64,000 nt of DNA from Sphingobacterium olei (GCF_005048855.1 NZ_SUME01000004.1:1-64000), one strand, 5' to 3'. Numbered from the stretch's first letter, positions 26,372 to 36,296 are shown. Numbers and translations: made by a program. The notes: generated by a model not told the origin, from the letters alone.

Positions 26372-27556
26372 ATGTATTCGCAACAACAATTAGAAGAATT
26401 GGCTTCTTTTTATAAAGACCAATTGGTAAATGATACGATTCCATTTTGGTTCCCACGGTCATACGATACGGAAAATGGGGGATACCTCCTAATGCGTGAT
26501 GCAGATGGTACATTGATAGATACGGATAAAGCGGTATGGATACAGGGAAGGGCTTGTTGGCTATTGGCGACTTTATATAATACGGTAGAGTCAAAGCAGG
26601 AATGGTTGGACGGTGCGAAACTGGGCTATGAATTTATCCGTGATAAGTGTTTTGACGCTGCGGGTAAACTCTATTTTCACGTCGACCAGAGGGGTAATCC
26701 GATTCGTATGCGTAGGTACTTCTTTTCAGAAACATTTGCGGTAATCGCTTTTGCAGCGTATGCTAAGGCATCTGGGGATGAAAATGCGGCTGAGCTTGCC
26801 CGTGAGATATTCGGTACTTGTATCGCATATGCAAGTGGCGAAAAGCGCATGACGTCTAAATACGAAGATACACGGCCGACAAAAGGGATAGGTATCCCGA
26901 TGATCATGATCAATACCGCACAGCAGCTGCGTGAAAACATCGGTGATGGTCGGTGTGACGATGCAATTGCCGGTTGGATACAAGAAATTGAAACGTATTT
27001 TGTGAAAGAGGATATCCAATGCGTAATGGAACAAGTGGCATTGGATGGATCTATAATCGACCACATTGACGGAAGGACTTTAAATCCGGGGCATGCGATT
27101 GAAGGGGCCTGGTTTATATTACATGAAGCGAAGTATAGAAATCATGATCCACATCTAACAGACTTAGGTTGCCGTATGCTTGATTATATGTGGGAACGTG
27201 GTTGGGACAAAGAACACGGTGGTATCTTGTATTTTAGGGATGTGTTTAACAAACCGGTACAGGAATATTGGCAGGATATGAAATTTTGGTGGCCGCAAAA
27301 TGAAACCATCATTGCTACATTATTGGCGTTCTTGATGACGGGAGATGAAAAATATGCGGAAATGCACCGCGCAATACATGAATATGCATATACACATTTT
27401 CATGATAAGGAACACGGTGAATGGTTCGGTTATTTGCATCGGAATGGCTCCATTGCGCAAACAGCAAAAGGGAACCTTTTTAAAGGTCCCTTTCACTTAC
27501 CTAGACAGGAATGGTATTGTCTACAGCTATTGAAACAGTATATTAATAAAAAGTAA
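26372..27556 (+). CDS. nanE: N-acylglucosamine 2-epimerase (AGE/RenBP family)
   Basis: The 394-residue protein is an (alpha/alpha)6-barrel epimerase. Typical elements are WIQGRACWLLATLYN near residue 50, RYFFSETFAVIAFAAYA near 115, GHAIEGAWFILHEA near 240, KFWWPQNETIIA near 305 and HGEWFGYLHRNG near 350. The enzyme interconverts ManNAc and GlcNAc in the cytoplasm. In Bacteroides fragilis this non-phosphorylated route replaces the NanK/NanE-phosphate route, and no ManNAc kinase gene is seen here. GlcNAc kinase and nag genes must lie elsewhere. The 3' end is 5 bp from the sialidase start. Confidence 0.88.
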   Translation: MYSQQQLEELASFYKDQLVNDTIPFWFPRSYDTENGGYLLMRDADGTLIDTDKAVWIQGRACWLLATLYNTVESKQEWLDGAKLGYEFIRDKCFDAAGKLYFHVDQRGNPIRMRRYFFSETFAVIAFAAYAKASGDENAAELAREIFGTCIAYASGEKRMTSKYEDTRPTKGIGIPMIMINTAQQLRENIGDGRCDDAIAGWIQEIETYFVKEDIQCVMEQVALDGSIIDHIDGRTLNPGHAIEGAWFILHEAKYRNHDPHLTDLGCRMLDYMWERGWDKEHGGILYFRDVFNKPVQEYWQDMKFWWPQNETIIATLLAFLMTGDEKYAEMHRAIHEYAYTHFHDKEHGEWFGYLHRNGSIAQTAKGNLFKGPFHLPRQEWYCLQLLKQYINKK

Positions 27557-27561
27557 TAGAT

Positions 27562-28722
27562 ATGAAGAAATCAATGACTGGGCTATTGGGCCTGATGTTT
27601 TTGTGTACAAGTATTTTTGCACAGGAATCTGTCGTGTTTAGATCCGGAGAGGAAGGATATGCAAGCTATCGTATACCAGCTATCATAAAGCATAAGAATG
27701 GAGACTTATTGGCTTTTTCCGAAGGCCGTGTAGATCATGCTGGTGATTATGGCAATGTGGATATTGTATATAAAATCAGTTCGGATAACGGTAAAACTTG
27801 GGGTAAATTACATATAGCTGTTGACTATGATAAACTGCAAGCGGGAAATGCTGCTCCTATAGTGGACTTGCTGGATCCGGCATATCCAAATGGTCGTATT
27901 TTCTTGTTTTACAATACCGGTAACAACCATGAAGCAGAGGTGAGAAAAGGAAATGGACTGCGCGAGGCCTGGTATATTACATCAACGGATGGCGGGAAGA
28001 CATGGTCTGAAGCGGCCAACATTACTACAGAAGTACACCGTCCCAAACAACCGCAACTGAACGCAACATATAATTTTGATGCGGATTGGAGAGCTTATGC
28101 AAATACACCTGGTCATGGTCTGCAATTTGATTCGGGTACATATAAAGGAAGGATATATATTCCTGCAAATCATTCTGCAGGTGAACCAAAATCTGCCGGA
28201 CGTGATTATTATGCACATGCCTATTATTCGGACGATCATGGGAAAACTTTTAAGATCGCGGACAAAATTACGTTCGAAGGGGGAAATGAAACCATGGCGG
28301 CACAGATCTCTAAAAATGGATTGTATATGAATACGCGCAATCAACAGGGAAATGTAAGAACCCGTATTGTGTCGTATTCCAGCGATGGAGGAGCCTCCTG
28401 GGATACGACATTCTATGATAAAAATCTTCCTGATCCTGTTAATCAGGGTAGTACACTATCTTGGAAAAAAGGAAGTAAGTACGTCTTAGCGGTGTGCAAT
28501 GCCGCAGATGAAAAATATCGGGACAATTTAACGTTGCGCCTCTCCAAAGATGGGGGAAAAACCTGGTATCTTGAAAAGGTAATTGCTAAATCTCCCGCTG
28601 GATATAAGGGGTCTTTTGCCGCTTATTCTGATATCGTAAAAATCGGCAAAAAGGAAATAGGTGTACTTTATGAGAAGGATGATTATAAAGAAATTGTATT
28701 TGTACCGGTGAATTTGAGATAG
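27562..28722 (+). CDS. nanH: Exo-alpha-sialidase (GH33)
   Basis: The protein has 386 residues with a signal peptide (TSIFAQ). The first of three catalytic arginines is in the YRIP motif (R37), the equivalent of FRIP. Five Asp-box motifs mark the six-bladed propeller: SSDNGKTW, STDGGKTW, SDDHGKTF, SSDGGASW and SKDGGKTW. GH33 enzymes release terminal sialic acid from glycoconjugates. This is a minimal catalytic domain with no carbohydrate-binding module, so it is probably periplasmic or surface-exposed. It overlaps neither neighbour and is 7 bp before the hexosaminidase, consistent with one transcript. Confidence 0.92.
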   Translation: MKKSMTGLLGLMFLCTSIFAQESVVFRSGEEGYASYRIPAIIKHKNGDLLAFSEGRVDHAGDYGNVDIVYKISSDNGKTWGKLHIAVDYDKLQAGNAAPIVDLLDPAYPNGRIFLFYNTGNNHEAEVRKGNGLREAWYITSTDGGKTWSEAANITTEVHRPKQPQLNATYNFDADWRAYANTPGHGLQFDSGTYKGRIYIPANHSAGEPKSAGRDYYAHAYYSDDHGKTFKIADKITFEGGNETMAAQISKNGLYMNTRNQQGNVRTRIVSYSSDGGASWDTTFYDKNLPDPVNQGSTLSWKKGSKYVLAVCNAADEKYRDNLTLRLSKDGGKTWYLEKVIAKSPAGYKGSFAAYSDIVKIGKKEIGVLYEKDDYKEIVFVPVNLR

Positions 28723-28729
28723 TAAGTAT

Positions 28730-30688
28730 ATGTTAAAATTTATATCGTATGTATGGGTCTGGGTGGGAATCTGTTTTTCGGCCTATGCACAATCCGTGCC
28801 TTCGCTGATTCCTTTGCCGCAAAAGGTGCAATGGGAAAACGTAACCATAGATTTAACGAACGGATTGCAACTGTATGCAAATGATACAGTAAAACTGGCG
28901 AATGAAATACGGCTTTTAACGGAAATTTGTGAGGAATGGGGGATCTCCCTGGGATCACCGACTGAGAAGGCGAACAAAGTAACTTCCGTAGTATTGCAAT
29001 TGGATGCCGCTGAAAAATTCTGGCGCGCCGAAGGCGCTTATAAACTGACCGTGCATGGACAAAAAATCCATCTCATCGCTGGCAATGCTGTGGGAATATA
29101 TCATGGACTCCATACGTTAAGGCAGTTGTATAGTGGGAAGCAGTCGGTTTATACCTGCGAAATCGAAGATTGGCCTTCGTATGCTTGGCGCGGTTATCTC
29201 GTGGATGTAGGCCGGAATTACCAATCCATGGAGATTCTTAAAGAGCAAATCGACGTGATGGCACGGTATAAAATGAATATTTTTCATTTTCACTTTACGG
29301 AGGATATCGCCTGGCGACTGGTCAGTAAAAAATATCCTGAGTTAACACAGTCTACAAATATGTTACGTTGGGCTGGACATTATTATACAGAGGCGGATTT
29401 TAAAGAGTTGATTAAATATTGTTTGGATCGGCATATTACGCTTATTCCGGAAATTGATATGCCCGGACACAGTGGTGCTTTTCGAAGGGTATTTCAGGTG
29501 GATATGCAATCTGTGGAAGGAACGCGACTTGTGAAAGATCTGGTCAGAGAATTCGTAGCTACTTATCCTGAACTTCCCTATCTTCATATCGGTGGCGACG
29601 AGGTTAAGATTACAAACCAGCACTTTTTGCCCGAGATGACTGCATTCATCGACAGCTTGGGTAAACAGACGATTGGATGGGATCCGGGAGGAAACCTAAG
29701 CCCGCATACGATCCGCCAATTGTGGATGGGTGGTCCGAAACCTATTACGCCGGATCTGGAGAATAGATTTGTAGACTCGAAACATCTTTATATTAATCAT
29801 ATGGATCCACTCGAAACGGTGGTTACCTTGTTTCACCGGCAAATTGGTGAACAGACAACAGGTAATGCTAACTTGTTGGGCGGGATTCTGTGTGCCTGGC
29901 CGGATCGTGCGGTGTCGCATGAGAGGGATGTCTTTTTACAAAATGCGGTATACCCCGGACTGCTTGCATTTGCTGAACGTTCATGGCGGGGTGGCGGACA
30001 ACCCGGCTGGGTTTGCAACATCGTAAACCGTGATAAACCGGAGTATGCCGACTTTAGGGCGTTTGAAGATAGATTGTTAGTGCATAAAACACGCTATTTC
30101 TCTGCACTTCCTTTTCCTTATGTACGACAAGCGGATATAAAGTGGGACTTTATAGGTCCCTATGATAATGAAGGCGATCTGGCAAGGTCTTTTGATCCGG
30201 AAAGTGTAACAGAAACTACCTTGGAGCCGCATTTTAGTGCTGAGGGTGGTACAGTAGTATTAAGGCATTGGTGGTCGGATGTCTTAAAAGGTGTGATTGA
30301 CAATCCGCAACCGAATACGACATGGTATGCGCGGACGCAGATATGGAGCGATCGGGAAGAGGATCGGCCGTTTTGGATCGGGTTTGATAACTTGTCACGA
30401 TCGTATGCAAGTGATTCTCCGATCTATGGACATTGGGACAATCGAAAAAGCCTTGTTTGGGTAAACGGACTACCGGTCAATCCGCCTGATTGGCAGCAGG
30501 CGGGCAAGGAAGGACAGTTGGAGTTACCCATGATCGACGAAGGATATTCATTTAGAGAACCAACCCTCATCCGTATGAAAAAAGGCTGGAACAACGTGTT
30601 AATTAAATTACCAGTGGGTAGTTTTAAAGGAAAGGACTGGGAGAACCCGGTCAAATGGATGTTTACATTTATTCCATTGACCAAATAG
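28730..30688 (+). CDS. Beta-N-acetylhexosaminidase (GH20)
   Basis: The protein has 652 residues with a signal peptide (CFSAYAQ). An N-terminal GH20b domain is followed by the TIM barrel beginning WRGYLVDVGRNYQSMEILK. The catalytic Asp-Glu pair is in LHIGGDEV near residue 287, and IPEIDMPGHSGAF is also typical. The C-terminal ~170 residues (after ~480) form a beta-rich extra domain. It removes terminal GlcNAc or GalNAc once the sialidase has trimmed the sugar, which fits its position as last gene of the nan operon. Operon end is marked by a strong hairpin at 30694. Confidence 0.9.
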   Translation: MLKFISYVWVWVGICFSAYAQSVPSLIPLPQKVQWENVTIDLTNGLQLYANDTVKLANEIRLLTEICEEWGISLGSPTEKANKVTSVVLQLDAAEKFWRAEGAYKLTVHGQKIHLIAGNAVGIYHGLHTLRQLYSGKQSVYTCEIEDWPSYAWRGYLVDVGRNYQSMEILKEQIDVMARYKMNIFHFHFTEDIAWRLVSKKYPELTQSTNMLRWAGHYYTEADFKELIKYCLDRHITLIPEIDMPGHSGAFRRVFQVDMQSVEGTRLVKDLVREFVATYPELPYLHIGGDEVKITNQHFLPEMTAFIDSLGKQTIGWDPGGNLSPHTIRQLWMGGPKPITPDLENRFVDSKHLYINHMDPLETVVTLFHRQIGEQTTGNANLLGGILCAWPDRAVSHERDVFLQNAVYPGLLAFAERSWRGGGQPGWVCNIVNRDKPEYADFRAFEDRLLVHKTRYFSALPFPYVRQADIKWDFIGPYDNEGDLARSFDPESVTETTLEPHFSAEGGTVVLRHWWSDVLKGVIDNPQPNTTWYARTQIWSDREEDRPFWIGFDNLSRSYASDSPIYGHWDNRKSLVWVNGLPVNPPDWQQAGKEGQLELPMIDEGYSFREPTLIRMKKGWNNVLIKLPVGSFKGKDWENPVKWMFTFIPLTK

Positions 30689-30693
30689 TTCAA

Positions 30694-30728
30694 GGTAAAT
30701 TAGGATAGCACAGCTATCCTAATTTACC
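30694..30728. terminator. 16-bp perfect hairpin ending the nan and metal-efflux operons
   Basis: The stem GGTAAATTAGGATAGC pairs with GCTATCCTAATTTACC across a 3-nt loop. The right arm overlaps the last codons and stop of the convergent RND pump gene, so one structure serves both operons. Confidence 0.85.
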
Positions 30729-33700
30729 CTTATCACCGGTATTGCGGTAGGCGTAATAAAACAATACGGGTAATACCATAAAGGAAAGAATCAGGCAAAT
30801 CAATAACCCTCCAACTATCATTATCGCAAGAGGTTTTTGTATTTCGGAACCCATGCCATGTGATAATGCCGCAGGCAATAAACCCATAGAACCTAATAAA
30901 GCGATCATAACAACGGGTCGTATTCTGCTTTTTACACCCTGTTCGATGGCGCTGATTAACGACATCTTTTTTTGAAGATTGCTTTTCATGACACCAATTA
31001 GAACAATACCATCAATGGTGGCTACTCCAAAGAGGATGATAAAACCTATTCCGGCCGAAATACCAAATACAGTACCCGTAATCCAAAGCGAAATAAATCC
31101 TCCGATAAAAGCAAAAGGCAGTGTGATCGAGGAGATCAATGTATCTTTCATGTTCCCGAAATTGGCATAGAGAAGGATTAAAATAAGCATGAGGGATAGT
31201 GGAACAACCGTCGCCAGTTGTTTGGTAGATCGTTCTTTGCTTTCAAATTCACCTGCCCATTCCATATGTTTTTCCTTTGGCAACTTAACGTCGGCTGCTA
31301 CAACTTTCTTGGCCTCGGTAATGGTACTTCCAAGATCACGGCCTTCGATGCTAAATCCTATTCCGATATAGCGGCTATTACCCTCTCGATAAATAAAGGC
31401 CGGTCCTGTTTTATATCCTATACTTGCTATTTCCTGCAGGGGCACTCCACGTCCATTGCTCGTGGGAATAAGGATATTACCGATTTTCTCCGGGGTATCG
31501 CGATATTGCTTTTCGAAGCGGAGGACAACGTCAAACTGCCTATCATTTTCAAAGAATTTGGTTGCCGACTGTCCGCCGATCGTCATTTCTATGACAGCCT
31601 GTACATCGGCGGTGCTCACACCATACTTGGCCATTTTGGAGTCGTGTAATTGGATTCGTAATTCCGGCAGTCCCAGATTTCTATACACATTGATATCCGT
31701 TATTCCGGGGACTTTCTGGATCGAATGAGCAACGTGGTCGGCGTATTTTTCCAGCTCAGCTAATTCATCTCCGAATATCTTGATGACCAGTGCGCTCTTG
31801 ACACCGGCAACATACTCTTCCACATTGTCTTGAATAGGTTGGCTAAAACCAAAGTTAATGCCCGGATAGCGATTTAATAAGACGCGTATATCATGTATAA
31901 TTTCAGCTTTGGAAATTTTACGAAGCCAATCTTTTTCATTTTTTAACTGCACATTGAATTCAATGTTGAAAAATCCGGTTGGATCTGTTCCGTCATTGGG
32001 TCTGCCGGTTTGGGTGAGCACAAAGTGGATTTCGGGGAAATTGTCTAACAAAAGATTTTTCATCTCCTGTGTCAACTTCGTTGATTCCTCAAGATTGATG
32101 CTATTGGGTAAGGTTGCACGGATATAAATAGCACCCTCGTTGAGCTTGGGCAAGAATTCGGATCCGTAATGGACAAACCGAATGGTGCAAATCGAAAGAA
32201 CGGCCAAAAATATGACGATGGTGGCTTTACCATGTGAAAAAGCGAACCTATATAATCCATAGATTGTTTTCTGAAAGAAGCGGGTAACAACATTCTCCCG
32301 CTCTTGGATGTTTTTCGTAAATAAGAGCTTGCACATTGCTGGCACATAGGTGAGGCTCAGCAGCAAGGAGCCCAATAGGGCGTAACCCAGGGTAAATGCA
32401 AGTGGGGTAAACATTTTCCCTTCAACTTTCTGAAAGGAAAAAATGGGCAGCAGGGCAACGATGAGAATTAATAAGGCAAAGGAAATGTGAGAAGCTACAC
32501 TGTTTGCGCTTTTTTTAATGATACCCATCTTACTCATCTTGGCAAATCGTGCTGCACCTACCTTATGGGAAGCTGCAGCCAACGCGACGAATACAGTCTC
32601 TACAATAACAAGCGTGCCTTCCAGAAGAAGCCCGAAATCCAACGAACCCATCGAAATTAAATTCGCGGGAAGCCCTTGTATACGCAGCATGATAATAGCG
32701 AAAAGAAAGGATAAGGGAATTACCGAAGCAACAATAAGTGTTGATTTCCAGTTATAAAGAAACACGAATACAATAAGGGAAACCAATAGAATTCCTTCGA
32801 TCATGTTTTTGGATACCGTGTACACTGTATTGTTCACTAATTGCGTACGATCGATGACCGTCTCAATCTTTACATTTTCCGGTAGCGTGCGTTGGTTAAG
32901 CTCTTCTATCTTATCCTTAAGGCGAGCGACTACCTCTGAGGGGTTTTCGCCCCGTAACATAACGACGATCCCCTGTACCAGATCGTCCTGACGGTTTAGT
33001 CCAACTTGTCCAAGACGAGGCTTATGTGCAACCTCGACCTCTGCTACATTTTTAATGAGGATAGGGGTAGAGCCATTCAATTGGATCGTGATATTCTCGA
33101 TGTCTTCAATTTTATCCAATAGCCCAACGCCTCGCACGACATAGGTCTGACTACCTTGCTGGATAATATCACCTCCAACATTGATGTTGGATTTTGAAAC
33201 GGCCTCGTACACATCGAGCGGAGATAAGTCATAGTTCTTCAGCTCGGTGGGATTAATCTTTATTTCGTAGATCTTCTCTTCTCCACCAAAACTAATGACA
33301 TCGGCAACGCCAGGCACGCTTAACAGTTCCCGTTCAATGACCCAATCTTGTATGGCAGTAATCTCTTTCAGCGGAAGATCGCTTTGAATGACATAGCGAA
33401 AGATTTCTCCTGTTGCTCCAGAAGGAGGTTCGATACTGGGATCCGCGCCAGCGGGAAGCTCCACACTGTTTAATTTATTGGAGACATATTGTTGTGCATA
33501 GAAGTCGTCCACGCCATCTTCGAACTGAACCGTCACGACCGAAAGCCCGAAGAGTGAAACGGACCTGATATCTGTCTTTCGTGGGATGCTGTTCATCACT
33601 TTGGATATGGGAAGGGTGACGAGTTTCTCGATCTCCTCGGCACTTCGTCCGGGCCATTGGGTGATCACACGGGCGCGTGTATTAGTCACATCGGGAAACG

Positions 33701-33821
33701 CCTCTATGGGGGTATGTATGTAGCTGTAGATTCCGCCGCTTAATAATGCAACCGTTGCTAAAAGTACAAATAGCGCATTTTTTAAAGAGAAGGAAACAAT
33801 ATGCTGTACGAATTTTTGCAT
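30714..33821 (-). CDS. Heavy-metal efflux RND pump (CzcA/CusA family)
   Basis: The 1035-residue inner-membrane protein has the RND layout: TM1 at the N-terminus, two large periplasmic loops, and TM clusters at ~340-540 and ~870-1025. The opening VSFSLKNALFVLLATVALL and FPDVTNTRARVITQWPGRSAEEIEKLVTLPIS are typical of the HME group (TIGR00914-like). The proton-relay motif of TM4 near residue 393 reads DFGLLLEGTLVIVE, where Zn/Co pumps usually have D-F-G-x-x-x-D; the second acid here is Glu. It pumps divalent cations or Cu/Ag; I cannot decide which. Unlike many Bacteroidota relatives it is not fused to TolC. It is last in the tolC-adaptor-pump operon. Confidence 0.87.
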   Translation of the reverse strand: MQKFVQHIVSFSLKNALFVLLATVALLSGGIYSYIHTPIEAFPDVTNTRARVITQWPGRSAEEIEKLVTLPISKVMNSIPRKTDIRSVSLFGLSVVTVQFEDGVDDFYAQQYVSNKLNSVELPAGADPSIEPPSGATGEIFRYVIQSDLPLKEITAIQDWVIERELLSVPGVADVISFGGEEKIYEIKINPTELKNYDLSPLDVYEAVSKSNINVGGDIIQQGSQTYVVRGVGLLDKIEDIENITIQLNGSTPILIKNVAEVEVAHKPRLGQVGLNRQDDLVQGIVVMLRGENPSEVVARLKDKIEELNQRTLPENVKIETVIDRTQLVNNTVYTVSKNMIEGILLVSLIVFVFLYNWKSTLIVASVIPLSFLFAIIMLRIQGLPANLISMGSLDFGLLLEGTLVIVETVFVALAAASHKVGAARFAKMSKMGIIKKSANSVASHISFALLILIVALLPIFSFQKVEGKMFTPLAFTLGYALLGSLLLSLTYVPAMCKLLFTKNIQERENVVTRFFQKTIYGLYRFAFSHGKATIVIFLAVLSICTIRFVHYGSEFLPKLNEGAIYIRATLPNSINLEESTKLTQEMKNLLLDNFPEIHFVLTQTGRPNDGTDPTGFFNIEFNVQLKNEKDWLRKISKAEIIHDIRVLLNRYPGINFGFSQPIQDNVEEYVAGVKSALVIKIFGDELAELEKYADHVAHSIQKVPGITDINVYRNLGLPELRIQLHDSKMAKYGVSTADVQAVIEMTIGGQSATKFFENDRQFDVVLRFEKQYRDTPEKIGNILIPTSNGRGVPLQEIASIGYKTGPAFIYREGNSRYIGIGFSIEGRDLGSTITEAKKVVAADVKLPKEKHMEWAGEFESKERSTKQLATVVPLSLMLILILLYANFGNMKDTLISSITLPFAFIGGFISLWITGTVFGISAGIGFIILFGVATIDGIVLIGVMKSNLQKKMSLISAIEQGVKSRIRPVVMIALLGSMGLLPAALSHGMGSEIQKPLAIMIVGGLLICLILSFMVLPVLFYYAYRNTGDKGKLG

Positions 33822-33832
33822 CTCGGGTTCTT

Positions 33833-34942
33833 TTATTTACTTAATTCTTCGAATATCAATAAGGTATTGGTGCACACAATTTTGTCCATTTCTGAAAACC
33901 CCTCTTTTACAAAAGTATACTGTGCATTGGATGCGATAGGCACGATTGGAAAGAGCTGTAGGTCACAGTCGGAATGATAACGTACGACGTATTGCTTGTC
34001 TTTACTAAATATAATGGCCTTATTAGGAATAGCATAACCGTAATCGGAGGACCGGGTCTTGTCGATATGTATATCGGCACTAAGTCCGGGCATGAGGCGG
34101 AGGTCGGGATTATCCAACACAACCCGTGCTTTGAGAACGTGTTCATCATCATCAAATACCGGATAAATTTTGTCTATTTTTCCGCTGTAATATTGATCTG
34201 GGTATGCAATCGTGCTGACCTTAACGGGGTCGTTTTGTTTGATATATTTGAGGTTGCTGGCGTAGATATTGACCATAACCCAGACCTGCTTTAGATTGGA
34301 CAGGGAAAACAGTGGGTCTCCCTCTACACCAATAGGTTGGCCGGAGCTGATTTTTTTTTGCACGATATAACCATTTTTCGGTGCTACGATATTGAAATTG
34401 CCCGTCTCTGTATCTGCACGATAAAGGAGCAGGCCTTGGTTGATCTTTTCTAACTCTATCCGTGTACTCTCAATTGTATGTTCAAGTTCTAGTATTTCGG
34501 GATTGGAAGCCATACCATCTAAAAGGAGCATTCGTTTGGTCTCTAATTGTTTTTTGAGTAGAATTAACTGATTTTCAAGATGTCGCTTTTGTTGATATTG
34601 CTCCTGAATCTGATGCGAACGTACAACCGCTAATACCGTTCCTTTTTGGACATATTCTCCAAGCTCAAAGTTGACCTCTTGTACGATGCCTTCCAGGAGG
34701 CTCTTGAACGCGATGAAATCATTTTCATTGTATTCAATTTTTCCTGTTAAGGTAAGCTGCTCTTGTATGGGTTGATAAAGCACGGTTTCTATGGTTGTGC
34801 TTTGCTTTAAGTCTTCGGGGAAACAAAACTCCTCATCCCCGGCAGGTGAGGGCGCCTGGGTAGGGGAGTTATTGCGTTGACATGAAATACTAGTCAATTG
34901 ACAAGTAATGGCGAATGTTAGTAAATACAGTGTGTTTTTCAT
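33833..34942 (-). CDS. Periplasmic adaptor (membrane fusion) protein of metal RND system
   Basis: The protein has 369 residues with a lipoprotein-like signal (LTSISC). It shows a barrel-sandwich/lipoyl half (LEGIVQEVNFELGEYVQKGTVLAVV), a long helical hairpin (~110-175) and a beta-barrel region (NIVAPKNGYIVQKKISSGQPIGVEG, VWVMVNIYASNL). It belongs to the CusB/CzcB (HlyD-like) group and bridges pump and TolC. It lacks the His-rich or Met-rich N-terminus of some metal adaptors. The stop lies 11 bp before the pump start. Confidence 0.86.
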   Translation of the reverse strand: MKNTLYLLTFAITCQLTSISCQRNNSPTQAPSPAGDEEFCFPEDLKQSTTIETVLYQPIQEQLTLTGKIEYNENDFIAFKSLLEGIVQEVNFELGEYVQKGTVLAVVRSHQIQEQYQQKRHLENQLILLKKQLETKRMLLLDGMASNPEILELEHTIESTRIELEKINQGLLLYRADTETGNFNIVAPKNGYIVQKKISSGQPIGVEGDPLFSLSNLKQVWVMVNIYASNLKYIKQNDPVKVSTIAYPDQYYSGKIDKIYPVFDDDEHVLKARVVLDNPDLRLMPGLSADIHIDKTRSSDYGYAIPNKAIIFSKDKQYVVRYHSDCDLQLFPIVPIASNAQYTFVKEGFSEMDKIVCTNTLLIFEELSK

Positions 34943-34945
34943 AAA

Positions 34946-36220
34946 TTATAAATCTTTTCCGATACGGTATTGCAGTTCTTCAAATGTGTGGTAATATCTT
35001 TCCTGTAACTCGAGATAAGCACGTCTGGCTGCAATATAGCTTTCTGAGAAATCGATAAATTCCATCAGGGTTACTTGATTGTTTGTGAGATTTTGTGCAT
35101 AGGTGTCTATCATGTTTTTAAAGTCATCTGGAGATCCATTCGTGTAATCGAGGAGTTCTTTTTCGTAAAGATTCAACTGGCGTGTAAGTAGCTGTAGGTT
35201 ATTGTTCAGTTCAAATGCTAGACCAACTCTTTTTTCTTGTTCGCGTTTGATTCCGATTTGAGCCGCTTTGATATGTCCTTGATTCTTATGGAAGAGAGGT
35301 AAATCTACACTGATCCCTACGCCCACGAAATCCCGCATGATATTTCCCCCTCTATCGTAGCTAACTTGAAAGGTAATATCGGGGATACGTTCCGCTTTTT
35401 CAATTGCAAGCTCCGCGTGGGATATGGAAAGGTCATTTGCTGATTGCTTAATTGCTGGATGATTATAAAGTGCTATCTCCATGAGGTCCATAGGCACCCG
35501 CAGACTTAAATTATGTAGTCTTTTTGTGGATAAGGCTAAGTGTGCGAGTTCAAGCGGTTGCTGGGTGTACAGTCGGAGTCGACTAAGTTTCTGTATCTGT
35601 TCGTCAGTGAGGTTGGTTAGCTGTTCTTTCCATGTAATTAAAGCAGATTGTACACGGTAGTAGTCCACTTTTGAGATGGTTTGCAATTTCGATTGCCGGG
35701 TATATTGCTCTTTTAATCGGGTTAGGTAATCGACCATTTGACGTACTTCTACCTCTTGTGCTGTTAACTTTTGTAGGGAAATGAAGGTGTTGCGCAAATC
35801 GAGACGTAAACTGATTAAGGTTTCTTCAACGTCCAAAAGAGCGGTGTTCTTTTCTAATTGTTTTAACGCAATCCGTTTTTTGCGTTTTCCGGCTGTTTCG
35901 ATTAGTTGTTCGAGTTCTAGGGAAATCTGTTGCCGACTGCCGTACGGACCAAATAGGTAAGGCAGGCGTTCGCTGCTTGGATTAGACCAAAGATTCGCCT
36001 CATCGATGCCGAATCTGGGATTCGGAAACAATTTGCTCTGTAAGATTTGAGCATCTGCTTGGTCGATTTGATATTTCGCAACTAATAATTGATAGTTGCG
36101 TTCCAAAAACATTCCCTCAAGATCAGTGATCTCAAGAGGCTTGTCGGAATTGAACTCTTGTGCATGCAATGAGCTGTGCAGACAAAAAATCAAAAATGCA
36201 ATTATATACTTTTGTGCCAT
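34946..36220 (-). CDS. TolC-family outer-membrane efflux channel of metal RND system
   Basis: The 424-residue protein has a signal peptide (SSLHAQ). Two OEP repeats form the helical barrel (LFPNPRFGIDEANLWSNPSS; IERIPDITFQVSYDRGGN-type segment near 290). It resembles CzcC/CusC-like channels and is first in the operon, three bp before the adaptor. The mature N-terminus has no lipobox. An activator-dependent promoter lies just upstream (36238-36296). Confidence 0.85.
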   Translation of the reverse strand: MAQKYIIAFLIFCLHSSLHAQEFNSDKPLEITDLEGMFLERNYQLLVAKYQIDQADAQILQSKLFPNPRFGIDEANLWSNPSSERLPYLFGPYGSRQQISLELEQLIETAGKRKKRIALKQLEKNTALLDVEETLISLRLDLRNTFISLQKLTAQEVEVRQMVDYLTRLKEQYTRQSKLQTISKVDYYRVQSALITWKEQLTNLTDEQIQKLSRLRLYTQQPLELAHLALSTKRLHNLSLRVPMDLMEIALYNHPAIKQSANDLSISHAELAIEKAERIPDITFQVSYDRGGNIMRDFVGVGISVDLPLFHKNQGHIKAAQIGIKREQEKRVGLAFELNNNLQLLTRQLNLYEKELLDYTNGSPDDFKNMIDTYAQNLTNNQVTLMEFIDFSESYIAARRAYLELQERYYHTFEELQYRIGKDL

Positions 36221-36237
36221 ATTCTTTTATATGGGTA

Positions 36238-36296
36238 CAAAAGTAAAGTCCTACTATTAAGGGCCGATTTTAACTGAATTAGAATTGGATTAGAAT
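36238..36296 (-). promoter_or_regulatory. Candidate activator-controlled promoter of metal efflux operon
   Basis: On the minus strand a -7 box TACTTTTG lies at 36238-36245 and no -33 TTTG is found at the right distance. Instead, two direct copies of ATTAGAAT (plus-strand sense, 36278-36285 and 36289-36296) are 11 bp apart, one helical turn, as for OmpR-type regulators. The second copy overlaps the 3' end of the histidine kinase gene. A related palindrome lies before the response regulator gene. Confidence 0.55.
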
